A stretch of DNA of 40,960 nucleotides from DSOI01 sp041394885 (GCA_041394885.1 JAWKHI010000056.1:1-40960), one strand, 5' to 3'. Shown: positions 1 to 8,702, counted from the first letter of the stretch. Notes: a model not told the origin generated them from the letters alone. Translations and numbers: made by a program.

Positions 1-498
1 GTAGCGCCAGCCGCCGGTCTTGATCACACCGGGCGCGGCCCAGGCGATCTGGAACGGGTTGCGGCCTTGGGTCGGGATCTGCGAGATCAACTCGTTGGCG
101 ATGACCTGCGATCGCGACGCGGTTTCGGTCTGTAGCAGTGACACGTCGGCGCTTACAGTCACCGATTGGGTCAGGTCACCCACTTCGAGCGTGACGTCGA
201 CGCGGGCCCGGTCCTGCGCTTCCAGCCGGATGTCCTCGCGGACGAATTTCTTGAAGCCCTGCTGCTCAGCCGCCAGCCGGTAGACTCCAGGCGGGAGGAA
301 CGGCGTCACGTAGGCGCCAGTGGCGTTGGACTCGGCGTTGACCGAGAAGTTGGTGGAGAGGTTGGTGACGGTGATGGCCACGCCGGGGACGGGCGCGCCG
401 GAGGAATCGGTCACGGCGCCGGTCAGGCTGGCGCGCACCTCCTGCGCATGCGCGGCGGCGAGAGCGGCAACGAAAAGAAAACCGATGCGAAAAAGCAT
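1..498 (-). CDS. TonB-dependent receptor (Oar-like), N-terminal part
   Basis: Partial gene: the start codon is at 498 and the reading frame leaves the window at base 1, so only about 166 residues are visible. They begin with a signal peptide (MLFRIGFLFVAALAAAHAQ), followed by a carboxypeptidase-regulatory-like beta-sandwich at about residues 22-105 (GAVTDSSGAPVPGVAITV, then YRLAAEQQGFKKF), and then the start of a plug region (SQIPTQGRNPFQ). This order is that of the large outer-membrane receptors common in Acidobacteria, whose substrates are mostly unknown. A GAGGTG ribosome-binding site lies about 7 bases before the ATG. It is divergent from nothing nearby: the next gene (602-3448) is on the same strand upstream, 100 bases away, so co-transcription is possible. 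The family call is firm and the substrate cannot be inferred. Confidence 0.85.
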   Translation of the reverse strand, partial: MLFRIGFLFVAALAAAHAQEVRASLTGAVTDSSGAPVPGVAITVTNLSTNFSVNAESNATGAYVTPFLPPGVYRLAAEQQGFKKFVREDIRLEAQDRARVDVTLEVGDLTQSVTVSADVSLLQTETASRSQVIANELISQIPTQGRNPFQIAWAAPGVIKTGGWRY

Positions 499-601
499 TG
501 CTTCACCTCAACGATCCAAAATAAAAATAGATCAATCAATAGACCTGGACGAGAGTATAGCAACGCGGTGGTGGGAATGCACTAGCCGTCTTAAACGGGA
601 A

Positions 602-3448
602 TCAGGGCCGATAGTCGATCCAGATCGGGCTTGCCCACGCCATGTTTTCGTCTTCCTGGATCACGCGCACGTAGTAGTAGTGAGGGCCGGGCGCGGCTTC
701 GGTGTCGGCGAAGGTCACCGACAATTCGGCCACGCCGGGATGCGCCGTATAAACGAACGTGTTGTCGCGGATGATGTCGATCTGGCGGATCCTGGCCGTT
801 CCGATCACGCCGATCTCCAGCCGCGGTCTCTCCTTGGCGCGGAATTCTTCGCCCATCGCGTGACCCTGGCACTGAAAGTCGACCACGATGTTGTCGGTGG
901 CGGCGTAGGTGCGGCGCTCGTACAGCGAGTTCCAGATCCCGTCGTAGCTGCGTTCGGGCGTATAGACGGCGGCGTAGGAATTGTGCGTGGCGCGATGGTC
1001 CGAGCTGGCGATGAACCCCATCTTGTACCCTTTGGCGAGCGCGTTCCAGACGAAGCCCTTCTCGCGGATCGACGCCGATGTGATGTACCCGCCGACGCTG
1101 ATCTCGTGCGCAACGGCGCCCTTGGGAGCGCCGTAGTATTCGTAGCTGTCGCGATTGCCCTGATAAATTTCGACCAGCCGTTCTACACGCTCGTCGTTGT
1201 ACCGCCAGTCCGTGCCCATCTGCGTGGCCGTGGTGTGCGGGATGCTGAGGCCCGTTGGTTTGGCCTTGCCTCCGAGCAGAGTCTTCCAGAGATAGGGTTG
1301 ATCGTCCTCGGCGGCGTCGGCGGGGCCAGGGCCGGCCTTGATCCGGATCGGTTCGTAGCCGCGGCGGTTCCCCACGATGTTCCGGTGTCCGTCGGGATAC
1401 TTCACGGTGCGCTCATAGTTCAGCAGCGGATAGAAAGCGCCCGGCAATTTGTAGATATCCACGGCCTTGTCCACCATACGCCACATGTAGTCGCTGATAT
1501 CGTTTTTCGGCATCAGGTGTTCGGACGGACCGATGAAATCCATCTTGGCGGCGTCGGTGGCGTAGCGGTAAAGGTCATACAAACTGCCGTCGGATTGCCC
1601 GTCGAAGCTGAGATCGGTGTGGCGATGCAGATCGCCCCACGTAAGTTTGTAACTTTTGCCAGCCACCTTCATCTCATACGTCTTCCAGACGGGCGAATCC
1701 GGCGCCGGTTCGGTGTCGGCCACGGTGCGAGGCGCGTCCAGCCCGCTGGATCCGGCCAGTGTCTCGCGATCGACTCCGGCGCCGGGAACACGGTCCAGTT
1801 CGACGCGGACGGCGTGCACGTCGTACTGGCCGTACCTCGGATCCGAGGGCAGCAAGTTCCAGCCGTCGGTCTGCGAGGCGATCCATAGGTCTCCGCCGGG
1901 TCCGGATGCGAAGGCGGCCCGCTGTTCCTGGCGGCCGCCGGAATCGGGAATCGCCAGAGGCTGCGTCCAAGCGCTGCCGTCGAACATCACCGCCTGGTAC
2001 ACCCAATAAGGCACCATGCCTTCGGCCGCGCGCGTGGTGGGGCTGAGCCGGCCGATGGTGCGCATCCGGACCAGCGCCCACATCCGGCCATGGCGATCGG
2101 CCTGCAAGATCGGGTTCTCCGTGAACGTTTCATACGAGCTCGGCAGGCCGAGCGTCATACGGCTGCCGAGAAGAGGTTTTCCAGGAAGCTTTTCGTCCAG
2201 CGGGCGGGTTGGTTCGAGCAAGCGTCCGCGTTCGATCACGCGCACTTCCACACGCCGGCGGAAATAGATTCCACTTTCGCCGCGCAGGATGCCATTGATG
2301 CCGTAGGCATCCTTGCCCCAGTTGGGCCCGGAGTTATCGTAGGCGATCCACAAACGGTCCCGCGTATCGTAGGCAAGCGCCGCGTGGCCCTCGAAGTCCG
2401 GACTCGCGGTAATTCGCTCGAGCGGCTGCAGACGCCCGTTTGACCACCGGCGAAGAAAGATATCGTAGTTACCGTGGCGATAACTATCCCAGGCGATCGC
2501 CGCCTCGCCCCGCGAATTGACCGCCAGCGCCGGTTCCCAGTCACTTTCCGGATGCTCGGTCACTTTGGTTTCCGCCGACCACCGTCCGGCGGTCCAGGTG
2601 CGCATCGAGATGTCGGTCTTGCTCGTTCCGGCCGATTGCCAAACGAGAAAAACCGCGCCGTCCTTGGTGGCGGCCAACTTGGGAAACGTGTCCGGCCCGG
2701 GCGTTCGCGTGAGCTGCTCGACGGCGGACCATGCGCCCGCCCGCAGAGTCCGCGCGTAGAGGTCTACTTGCCCGTTGACGGTGGCGGACCAGACGGCGAG
2801 CAGGACGCCGTCGGCGGGCGACGCCAGCGCGGTCTGGTAATAGTCGCCGGGCGCGGGCGTAAGGTCGAACGGATTGCTCCATGTCCGGCCGTCGTCGGTC
2901 CAACGCAGGCGCAGCGTTTCCGTTCCGGTCTTGTGCGCGGACCATGCCATCCACACGCGCCCGCCAGGCGAAATCGCCATCGCCGGATAGTCGTCATTGG
3001 TTTCGGCGCCGGCGAGGGGCTGCGACATGGGCACCCGCTCCACCTGAAGGCGGCCGTTCATCAGCTTGTGGGTGGCGAGATAGGGAATGCCGGCGGGGCG
3101 GAATTCGGCCTCGCCGTGCGCGGTGCGGATGCGGACGAGCGTGGAATCCGGGCCGGTCACTTCGATCACGACGCCCTTCCAGCGCGCTTTGGGGAACTGC
3201 GCCTGCTCTTGTGGAAGGAGGTTGAGGTTGGCGTCCCACTGGTTCACAGCTTTCCAGGAAGTGGCGTCGAAAGACTCGGTGTGACTGAAATGGTGCATCG
3301 CGACGATGCGGGCTTGCCCGCCGGTGGCCGAGATCTCGCCGGACCAATCGGAAGGCGCCGCGTCGGCGCCGCCGAAAAGCACCTGGAAGCGTTGCTGAGC
3401 CAACAGTGGGGAAACGGCAAGGACTCCGAGGAGGGCGAATCGGCGCAT
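602..3448 (-). CDS. exported beta-propeller-like protein with C-terminal DUF3604/PHP domain
   Basis: 948 residues. A signal peptide (MRRFALLGVLAVSPLLAQQ) predicts export. Residues ~130-560 carry repeated sialidase/BNR-like blades with Ser-x-Asp-Gly and W-x-W patterns (for example PGGRVWMAWSAHKTGTETL). From about residue 600 to the end is a DUF3604 domain, a PHP-type metal-dependent phosphoesterase fold. Its metal-site motif LHRHTDLSFDG lies near residue 606, with GPSEHL, SIPHTTA and ASSDHRATHNS further on supplying the other expected His/Asp ligands. The reaction is not established for this family. A TCGACA-17-TACAAT promoter sits immediately upstream, with its -10 only 8 bases before the ATG and no evident ribosome-binding site, so the mRNA is probably leaderless. 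The domain calls are confident; the substrate is unknown. Confidence 0.85.
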   Translation of the reverse strand: MRRFALLGVLAVSPLLAQQRFQVLFGGADAAPSDWSGEISATGGQARIVAMHHFSHTESFDATSWKAVNQWDANLNLLPQEQAQFPKARWKGVVIEVTGPDSTLVRIRTAHGEAEFRPAGIPYLATHKLMNGRLQVERVPMSQPLAGAETNDDYPAMAISPGGRVWMAWSAHKTGTETLRLRWTDDGRTWSNPFDLTPAPGDYYQTALASPADGVLLAVWSATVNGQVDLYARTLRAGAWSAVEQLTRTPGPDTFPKLAATKDGAVFLVWQSAGTSKTDISMRTWTAGRWSAETKVTEHPESDWEPALAVNSRGEAAIAWDSYRHGNYDIFLRRWSNGRLQPLERITASPDFEGHAALAYDTRDRLWIAYDNSGPNWGKDAYGINGILRGESGIYFRRRVEVRVIERGRLLEPTRPLDEKLPGKPLLGSRMTLGLPSSYETFTENPILQADRHGRMWALVRMRTIGRLSPTTRAAEGMVPYWVYQAVMFDGSAWTQPLAIPDSGGRQEQRAAFASGPGGDLWIASQTDGWNLLPSDPRYGQYDVHAVRVELDRVPGAGVDRETLAGSSGLDAPRTVADTEPAPDSPVWKTYEMKVAGKSYKLTWGDLHRHTDLSFDGQSDGSLYDLYRYATDAAKMDFIGPSEHLMPKNDISDYMWRMVDKAVDIYKLPGAFYPLLNYERTVKYPDGHRNIVGNRRGYEPIRIKAGPGPADAAEDDQPYLWKTLLGGKAKPTGLSIPHTTATQMGTDWRYNDERVERLVEIYQGNRDSYEYYGAPKGAVAHEISVGGYITSASIREKGFVWNALAKGYKMGFIASSDHRATHNSYAAVYTPERSYDGIWNSLYERRTYAATDNIVVDFQCQGHAMGEEFRAKERPRLEIGVIGTARIRQIDIIRDNTFVYTAHPGVAELSVTFADTEAAPGPHYYYVRVIQEDENMAWASPIWIDYRP

Positions 3449-3456
3449 AGAGTTCG

Positions 3457-3485
3457 ATTGTATCGGCCATCCGGCGGTCTGTCGA
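3457..3485 (-). promoter_or_regulatory. sigma70-type promoter of the DUF3604 gene, leaderless arrangement
   Basis: On the minus strand TCGACA (3485-3480) is followed, after 17 bases, by a TACAAT -10 box (3462-3457). The ATG begins at 3448, eight bases after the -10, so transcription should start at or within a base or two of the start codon. The -35 differs from TTGACA by one base. Confidence 0.6.
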
Positions 3486-3525
3486 TTCCTCGACCGCGCC
3501 GCGTCTTCAACCGCGCCCGGCGCGA

Positions 3526-3531
3526 TACAAT
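3526..3531 (+). promoter_or_regulatory. -10 box directly before the SelA-like gene
   Basis: TACAAT ends seven bases before the ATG at 3539. No convincing -35 is seen at the usual distance. The mirror-image arrangement to the divergent DUF3604 promoter, only about 65 bases away, supports a bidirectional promoter region from 3449 to 3538. Confidence 0.45.
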
Positions 3532-3538
3532 CGGCGTC

Positions 3539-4717
3539 ATGGCAACAACCACCCGCCGGCGAATGATCGCCACCACTGCCGCGGCGCCGTTGGCAATGGC
3601 TGCCGCGCCCGCATCGAAGATGCCTCCTGCCACCGTCTACACGCGGCTCGGCGTAACCCCGGTCATCAACGCCGTCGGCACCGTCACCGTGCTCGGCGGG
3701 TCACTCATGCCGCGTGAGGTGCTGGATGCCATGGAGGAGGCCGCCCATCACTTCGTCCCGCTCCCGGACTTACAGAAGAAGGCAGGCGAACATATCGCGA
3801 AGTTACTCGGCGTTCCGGCGGCGATGATCACCTGCGGCGCGGCGTCGGCGATCTGCGTGGCCGCGGTGGCTTCGATGACCCGCGGCGATCGCGCGAAACT
3901 CCAGCAGCTCCCCGACGTGACCGGTATACCCTTCGAGATCGTCCAGCAGAAGACGCATCGTTCCGGCTATGAGCATCAGATGACCCTGGCCGGGGCGCGG
4001 ATCGTCACCGTGGAGACCCGGCAGGAGTTGGACAACGCCATCTCGGCCCGTACCGCGATGCTGTTCTTTCTCAACAAGGCGGATAACCACGGCCGGATCG
4101 GACGCAAGGAATGGATCGAAGTGGGACGCAAGCGCGGCATTCCTACCTTCACGGATGCCGCGGCGGATGTGCCGCCGAAGGGGCGCCTGTCGCAATATGT
4201 GACCGAGGGTTTCGATCTGGTGGCTTTTTCCGGCGGTAAGGGACTGCTCGGTCCGCAGTCGGCTGGCTTGCTGCTCGGGCGGAAGGATTTGGTTGAGGCC
4301 GGGATGCTCGGGATCAGCCCGAATGGCGGCATTGGGCGTGGCATGAAGGTGGGCAAGGAGGAGATTGTGGGCATGGTGGCCGCCGTGGAACGCTATCTGC
4401 GCGTGGATCACGACGCCGAAATCCGCGAACTGGATCGCCGCGTGGCCGCGATGATGGCGGTCTTGAAGAAGGTCCAGGGGCTGAAGTTGGCGCGCCACGT
4501 GCCTGAAATCGCCAACGAGGTTCCGCACCTTTCGGTCGAGTGGGACGAAGGCGTCCGGAAGCTCACCGCCGCGGCCGCGGTGGACCGGCTGAAGGCGGGC
4601 GATCCGCCGATCTGGGTCTCGCGCGTGGGTGAGGGAGCGCTGCGCATCTCGCCGTGGATGTTGAAGGATGGCGAGCATGAGGTGGTGGCGGACCGCATAC
4701 GGGGTCTTTTTGGCTGA
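3539..4717 (+). CDS. SelA-like PLP-dependent enzyme with twin-arginine signal
   Basis: 392 residues, starting at the ATG that follows the TACAAT box. The N-terminus TTRRRMIATTAAAPLAMAAA has the Arg pair, hydrophobic stretch and Ala-rich end of a Tat signal. The body is a fold-type I PLP enzyme of the SelA / D-glucosaminate-6-phosphate ammonia-lyase group. Markers are GVTPVINAVGTVTVLGGS, the small-residue loop MITCGAASAI, the Asp of FTDAAAD, and SGGKGLLGPQ, whose Lys234 is the expected Schiff-base lysine. True SelA makes selenocysteyl-tRNA in the cytoplasm, which an exported protein could not do, so a lyase or aminotransferase-like reaction outside the cytoplasm is more likely. Exported homologues folded with cofactor fit the Tat route. 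It overlaps the start of the glycosyltransferase gene, so the two are probably translated together. Confidence 0.8.
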   Translation: MATTTRRRMIATTAAAPLAMAAAPASKMPPATVYTRLGVTPVINAVGTVTVLGGSLMPREVLDAMEEAAHHFVPLPDLQKKAGEHIAKLLGVPAAMITCGAASAICVAAVASMTRGDRAKLQQLPDVTGIPFEIVQQKTHRSGYEHQMTLAGARIVTVETRQELDNAISARTAMLFFLNKADNHGRIGRKEWIEVGRKRGIPTFTDAAADVPPKGRLSQYVTEGFDLVAFSGGKGLLGPQSAGLLLGRKDLVEAGMLGISPNGGIGRGMKVGKEEIVGMVAAVERYLRVDHDAEIRELDRRVAAMMAVLKKVQGLKLARHVPEIANEVPHLSVEWDEGVRKLTAAAAVDRLKAGDPPIWVSRVGEGALRISPWMLKDGEHEVVADRIRGLFG

Positions 4718-5387
4718 GATTTCCGTCGTCATCCCGGTGCTCGACGAGCAACGGGTGCTGGGCCGGCTGCTGGAATCGCTGCGCGCCATGGAACCGGCGC
4801 CCGAGGTCATCGTGGCCGATGGCGGTTCCTCCGATGGGACTGTCGCGGTCGCCCGGGCTTTTGGCGCGCGGGCGGTGGTGTCGGCCCGGGGACGCGGTCC
4901 ACAAATGAACGCCGGAGCGGCGGCGTCGAGCGGGGCGGTGCTGCTGTTTCTCCACGCCGACGTCACGATTGGACCCACGGCGCTCAGCGCGTTGGAGCGC
5001 GCCTTGGCCGGCGGTGGAGTCGTCGGTGGCAATTTCGACATCCGCTATGAAGGCGGTTGGGAGGCGCGGCTGTTTTCCGCCATCAATCGGCGGCGGTGCC
5101 GTATGGGGGTGATTTACGGGGACTCGGGAATTTTCTGCCGCCGCGATGTGTTCGAGAAACTGGGCGGGTATCGGGATTGGCCGCTGCTCGAGGACTACGA
5201 ATTTGCGCGGCGTCTGCGGAGGGCGGGGAAACTGGCGTTGCTGGCTGAACCGGTATACGTGTCGGGCCGGCGCTGGCGGAATGGCGGGTTGTGGAAAACG
5301 CTTTGGGCCTGGTTTTGGGTCCAGGCCCTTTACTATCTGGGCGTATCGCCGCGACGGCTCGCGGCGATGTACCGGGATGTGCGGTGA
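4710..5387 (+). CDS. family 2 glycosyltransferase (TIGR04283-like)
   Basis: 225 residues if the TTG at 4710 is used, giving an 8-base overlap with the preceding stop; an ATG at 4668 is possible but would add a 14-residue tail out of keeping with the family. The GT-A fold starts at once with ISVVIPVLDEQ, then VIVADGGSSDGT (nucleotide-sugar binding), NAGAAASSGAVLLFLHADV carrying the metal-binding Asp region, and GDSGIFCRR and LLEDYEFARRLRR in the acceptor half. A short C-terminal Trp-rich segment may bind the membrane. It resembles TIGR04283 transferases, named for a link with arsenosugar synthesis, but no arsenic gene is nearby, so the acceptor is open. The gene ends in a long hairpin shared with the convergent receptor gene. 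Confidence 0.8.
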   Translation: MAEISVVIPVLDEQRVLGRLLESLRAMEPAPEVIVADGGSSDGTVAVARAFGARAVVSARGRGPQMNAGAAASSGAVLLFLHADVTIGPTALSALERALAGGGVVGGNFDIRYEGGWEARLFSAINRRRCRMGVIYGDSGIFCRRDVFEKLGGYRDWPLLEDYEFARRLRRAGKLALLAEPVYVSGRRWRNGGLWKTLWAWFWVQALYYLGVSPRRLAAMYRDVR

Positions 5388-5406
5388 AGCGGAGGCGCTT
5401 CACCGC
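5381..5406. terminator. perfect 11-bp stem between convergent genes
   Basis: GCGGTGAAGCG (5381-5391) and its exact complement CGCTTCACCGC (5396-5406) enclose a four-base loop. The stem covers the glycosyltransferase stop codon and lies ten bases past the receptor stop on the other strand, so it could end transcription from both sides. No U-run follows on either strand, so this is a hairpin with terminator placement rather than a classical intrinsic terminator. Confidence 0.55.
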
Positions 5407-5415
5407 GGACAACGC

Positions 5416-8400
5416 TCAGAATTGGACGCGAACGGCCATCTGAATGGTGCGGGCGTTGTTGCGAAACGCCGTTTCCGGATTCCCGAAGTCGGGATGGCCG
5501 GGAAGGAAGTAGTTCACCGAACCCATCTGCGGCACCGGCTGGATGGAGTTGGTCGATCCCGGTGTGAACTGCGAGTGGTTGAATGCATTGTTGAAGTCCG
5601 CGCGGAACTGGAGCTTCTTGCCTTCGGCCAGATCGAAGTTCTTCATCAGCGAAAGGTCCACGTTGTTGATGCCGCGCAGGGGCAGCGTCTGGCGTCCCGC
5701 ATTGGGCAGCGTGCCCGGATTGGCTGCGACGTAGCGCGCGGTCGGATCGGCGGCGACGTAGGCGACTACCTGGCCGCCCGAGTTGGTGAGCGGCAGCGAG
5801 GCCGAGCCCCGCAGCGGATCTCCAGCCGGGTTCACGATGGCGCGATCGCCGAAGATGTCGCCGTTCATGTTGGAGTCACGCAGGCTTTGGACGGTGGCGT
5901 ACATCGGGGACTCGGCAATGTAGGTGCCCGAGAAGGTGAAGTTGCCGGCCAAATTGCGCAGCCACCAGCTCTCGGAGTTGCGCAGCCAGGGCGCGTCATA
6001 CACGCTCGAAACCGACAGCCGGTGGCGGCGGTCGAGCGCCGAGGAAGCCCGTTCGGGCCGCAGATTGTAGGAATCCTGCGCCCGCCGGGGCACGATGAGA
6101 GTGCTGAATACCGGCACGGTGGAATCGTCGATGTTGCGGCTCCATGTGTAGCCGCTGCTGAACTGCAAATCGCGCGACATGCGCTTGGTCACCTGCGTCG
6201 CCAAACCGTGGTAGATCGAGTTGCCCACCGGTTTGAATGACGTCACCGGAGCGCGGAATCCGGCGTCGAAGTACTGCTGCACCAGCGGACTCGTCTGCGC
6301 CTGGAGTTGCCCCAATGTCAGGGGAAGGGCGTCCAGTTGGCTCTGCGAGGGCCGCGAGAAGTAGGTCGGCAGGCTGTTGGACGCCGTGATTACGCTCGCA
6401 CTGTTCAGCCGTGTCTGAAACGGCAGGTGGACGCCGCGTGTGCCCAGGTAGCGGATCTCGACCATATAGTCTTTCCGGAGCGTCTTCTGAATGCCGAGCG
6501 TCCAGTGGACCGCGTACGGACGCACCTGATCCGGCACGTACGACACCGTCGACGCGCGCGCTTGCGCCACCGACAGGCCGCTGCCCACCGGGGCGGACCG
6601 GATTCCGCCATTGGCCAGGAAGTTGGCGCCCGGCCCCGCCGTTTGATCCACCGTCGTGAAGAATTGCGGCGGCAGTGTCAGCAGACCCAGGTTCTGATAC
6701 CACTGGTCATACGACATCCCCGCGCCTGCGCGAATCGCCAGCGTGCCGCTGCGTCCCGGCGACCAAACCAGGCCGGCGCGCGGAGCGAAGTTGGCTCGCT
6801 GCGCGGTCGGCTCGCGGAAATCGATGAGGCCCGGCACCGAGGAGGCCGCGTTGAGTGACTGCGTCTTGCTGCCGGCCGGCACATCCACGTATTCATAGCG
6901 CAGTCCGAGGTTCAGGGTGAGGTTCGAACGGAGCTTGATGTCGTCGCTCACGTAGGCGTAGTTGGACCACAGATTGCCCCAGTAGGTGGCGTTGCCGAAG
7001 CTCCGCTGCGCCATTCGGTCCGGCGTCAGGTCGCGCAGGAAACGGTCGAGCGTGGAATAGTTGTACTCGCCCCGGACGCGGGTGACGAAAAACTGCGGCG
7101 CCACCACCCGGCGCAGGTCGAAACCCGCCTTGAGGGTGTGCCGGCCGCGGAACCACGTGATGTTGTCCACCAGCGAGTAGGTGTTGATCGCCGCCGATTG
7201 CGGGGAAATCGAACTCGGTCCGAGCGAAAGGTTCAGGTCAGACTGGATTCCGATCGTCGGGAACGCATCCAGGCCCGGGAAGGCGAAATCGCCCGATGAG
7301 GTCTGATTGAAGTGGCGCGTATAGCCCACACGCAGCTCGTTCAGAGACGCCGGCGACAGCGTCCGGAACCATGTCAGGCTCGTGTTGTATCCGTTGGTCG
7401 GCTGCTTGCCGTAGAAGGCCGGCAGTCCGGCGAAGCTGTCGATGGCGCGGATGTTGTTGCCGATGAACCGGCCGCGGAACTTGTCGGCCGCCGAGGCCTC
7501 CCAGTCCACGCTGGCGATGTAGTCCCAGCGGTTGATGTAGAACGGAGCCACGATCGGGAGCACGCCCAAAGGAATCGTCTCGCCACCCACCCTGGTCGTC
7601 TTGCTGGCCTGCGCCGACGCCGGCGCGTATTGCTTCAGGACCCCCAGATTGGTGCCGTTGATGCCGCTCATTCGTTCCAGCGCCGCGTAGCCTTCGGTGG
7701 TCGGCGTGAAAACCGCCGAAGACGACGTCGCGTTTTGCCCGTACGGCGAGTACTCGAAGTTGCCGAAGTAGAACAGCTTGTTCTTCACGATCGCCCCGCC
7801 GAGCGTTCCGCCTACCCGGTTCTGATCCAACCGCTGCCGCTCACTGATCCCCTGCGCCTTGAAGGATGCGTCCAGGGCATTCAGATAGCGATTGGTGAGA
7901 TAGTCGTAGGCGGACCCATGGATGGCGTTGGTTCCACTCTTGACGTTGATATTGAAAATGCCGCCCGTCGAATGGCCGAACTCCGGCGACGCCGCGTTCT
8001 GCACGATCGTCACCGCCGAGGTGGCTTCGTTGGAGACGTAGCTGATCGGGCCGGTGGTGTCGCGGCGATTGTTGTCGATGCCATCGATCACGTAGTTGTT
8101 GTTGGTGGGCCGCTGCCCGCCCACGCTCGGCCCCACGCCCTGTCCGATGCCTCCGCTCGACGCCACTCCGGCGCTGGTCAGCGAAAGATTCAGTACCCCA
8201 TAGTGGTTGTCGGTGCCCAGGACATTGGCGCCCAGCGCCAGATCCTGCGCGAAACGCCGTTCATAGGTGGATGACACCTGCGCCGTCGACGCATCGATCG
8301 CCGCCGCAGCCTCGGTTACCTCAATGGCCTGCTCGAGCCCGGCCACCGTCAGTGTCACCGGCACGCTCACCGTGCGGCTCAATTCCACGCGCACATTGCG

Positions 8401-8661
8401 CACCGTCAGTGGCAGGAAGCGGTCCGCCGCGGCCCGGATCTCGTAGATCCCAGCCGGCAGGTTATTGAAGCGGTAGCTGCCGTCGGCCCCGGACCGCCCC
8501 ACCGTGGCCACCCCGGTGGCCACCTGCGTCACCTCTACCGTTGCGTTCGCGATCACCCCTCCCGAGGCGTCCAGCACAACGCCGGTCAAGTTCCCGTCCG
8601 ACGCCTGCCCGAAGGCGCTCGCCACAACAAGAACGGCCAGCAAAAGCAACTTGCAGTTCAT
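5416..8661 (-). CDS. TonB-dependent receptor (Oar-like)
   Basis: 1081 residues from the ATG at 8661; an upstream GTG at 8859 would add 66 residues ahead of the signal peptide and is rejected. Order: signal peptide (MNCKLLLLAVLVVASAFGQ), carboxypeptidase-regulatory-like domain (~20-105, GVVLDASGGVIANATVEVTQ), plug with NNYVIDGIDNNRRDTTGP (~190-260), then a large beta-barrel with typical landmarks (GGTLGGAIVKNKLFYFGNF, NLGLRYEYVD, FNNAFNHSQF) and a terminal aromatic strand ending VRVQF. Such receptors take up large or complexed substrates using TonB energy; the ligand is not predictable here. The upstream region holds two 11-base direct repeats (8677-8702) and a 7-bp inverted repeat (8836-8862) that could be operator sites. 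It is convergent with the glycosyltransferase gene and intact, with no frame changes. Confidence 0.9.
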   Translation of the reverse strand: MNCKLLLLAVLVVASAFGQASDGNLTGVVLDASGGVIANATVEVTQVATGVATVGRSGADGSYRFNNLPAGIYEIRAAADRFLPLTVRNVRVELSRTVSVPVTLTVAGLEQAIEVTEAAAAIDASTAQVSSTYERRFAQDLALGANVLGTDNHYGVLNLSLTSAGVASSGGIGQGVGPSVGGQRPTNNNYVIDGIDNNRRDTTGPISYVSNEATSAVTIVQNAASPEFGHSTGGIFNINVKSGTNAIHGSAYDYLTNRYLNALDASFKAQGISERQRLDQNRVGGTLGGAIVKNKLFYFGNFEYSPYGQNATSSSAVFTPTTEGYAALERMSGINGTNLGVLKQYAPASAQASKTTRVGGETIPLGVLPIVAPFYINRWDYIASVDWEASAADKFRGRFIGNNIRAIDSFAGLPAFYGKQPTNGYNTSLTWFRTLSPASLNELRVGYTRHFNQTSSGDFAFPGLDAFPTIGIQSDLNLSLGPSSISPQSAAINTYSLVDNITWFRGRHTLKAGFDLRRVVAPQFFVTRVRGEYNYSTLDRFLRDLTPDRMAQRSFGNATYWGNLWSNYAYVSDDIKLRSNLTLNLGLRYEYVDVPAGSKTQSLNAASSVPGLIDFREPTAQRANFAPRAGLVWSPGRSGTLAIRAGAGMSYDQWYQNLGLLTLPPQFFTTVDQTAGPGANFLANGGIRSAPVGSGLSVAQARASTVSYVPDQVRPYAVHWTLGIQKTLRKDYMVEIRYLGTRGVHLPFQTRLNSASVITASNSLPTYFSRPSQSQLDALPLTLGQLQAQTSPLVQQYFDAGFRAPVTSFKPVGNSIYHGLATQVTKRMSRDLQFSSGYTWSRNIDDSTVPVFSTLIVPRRAQDSYNLRPERASSALDRRHRLSVSSVYDAPWLRNSESWWLRNLAGNFTFSGTYIAESPMYATVQSLRDSNMNGDIFGDRAIVNPAGDPLRGSASLPLTNSGGQVVAYVAADPTARYVAANPGTLPNAGRQTLPLRGINNVDLSLMKNFDLAEGKKLQFRADFNNAFNHSQFTPGSTNSIQPVPQMGSVNYFLPGHPDFGNPETAFRNNARTIQMAVRVQF

Positions 8662-8676
8662 CCCAATCCATTTCTG

Positions 8677-8702
8677 TCGTACTGACGTGTGTCGCACTGA
8701 CG
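8677..8702. repeat. two 11-base direct repeats in the receptor leader
   Basis: TCGTACTGACG (8677-8687) and TCGCACTGACG (8692-8702) match at 10 of 11 bases with a 15-base period, just ahead of the receptor start codon at 8661. The spacing of about one and a half helical turns could suit a regulator or an mRNA-level signal; no known motif is recognised. Confidence 0.4.

Noticed and set aside
320..1888. 522-codon open frame on the + strand
   Set aside because: It lies opposite the DUF3604 gene and the receptor 5' end, whose proteins have clear domains; the + reading is His/Arg/Gly-rich with no motif, a shadow of GC-rich coding.
2474..3538. Open extension upstream of the SelA-like gene giving a 747-residue frame
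   Set aside because: The extension is antisense to the DUF3604 gene; the Tat signal and the -10 box place the start at 3539.
3539..4717. Selenocysteine pathway (true selA)
   Set aside because: There is a Tat-like signal, and no selB, selD or tRNA-Sec in the window; SelA-like is as far as the evidence goes.
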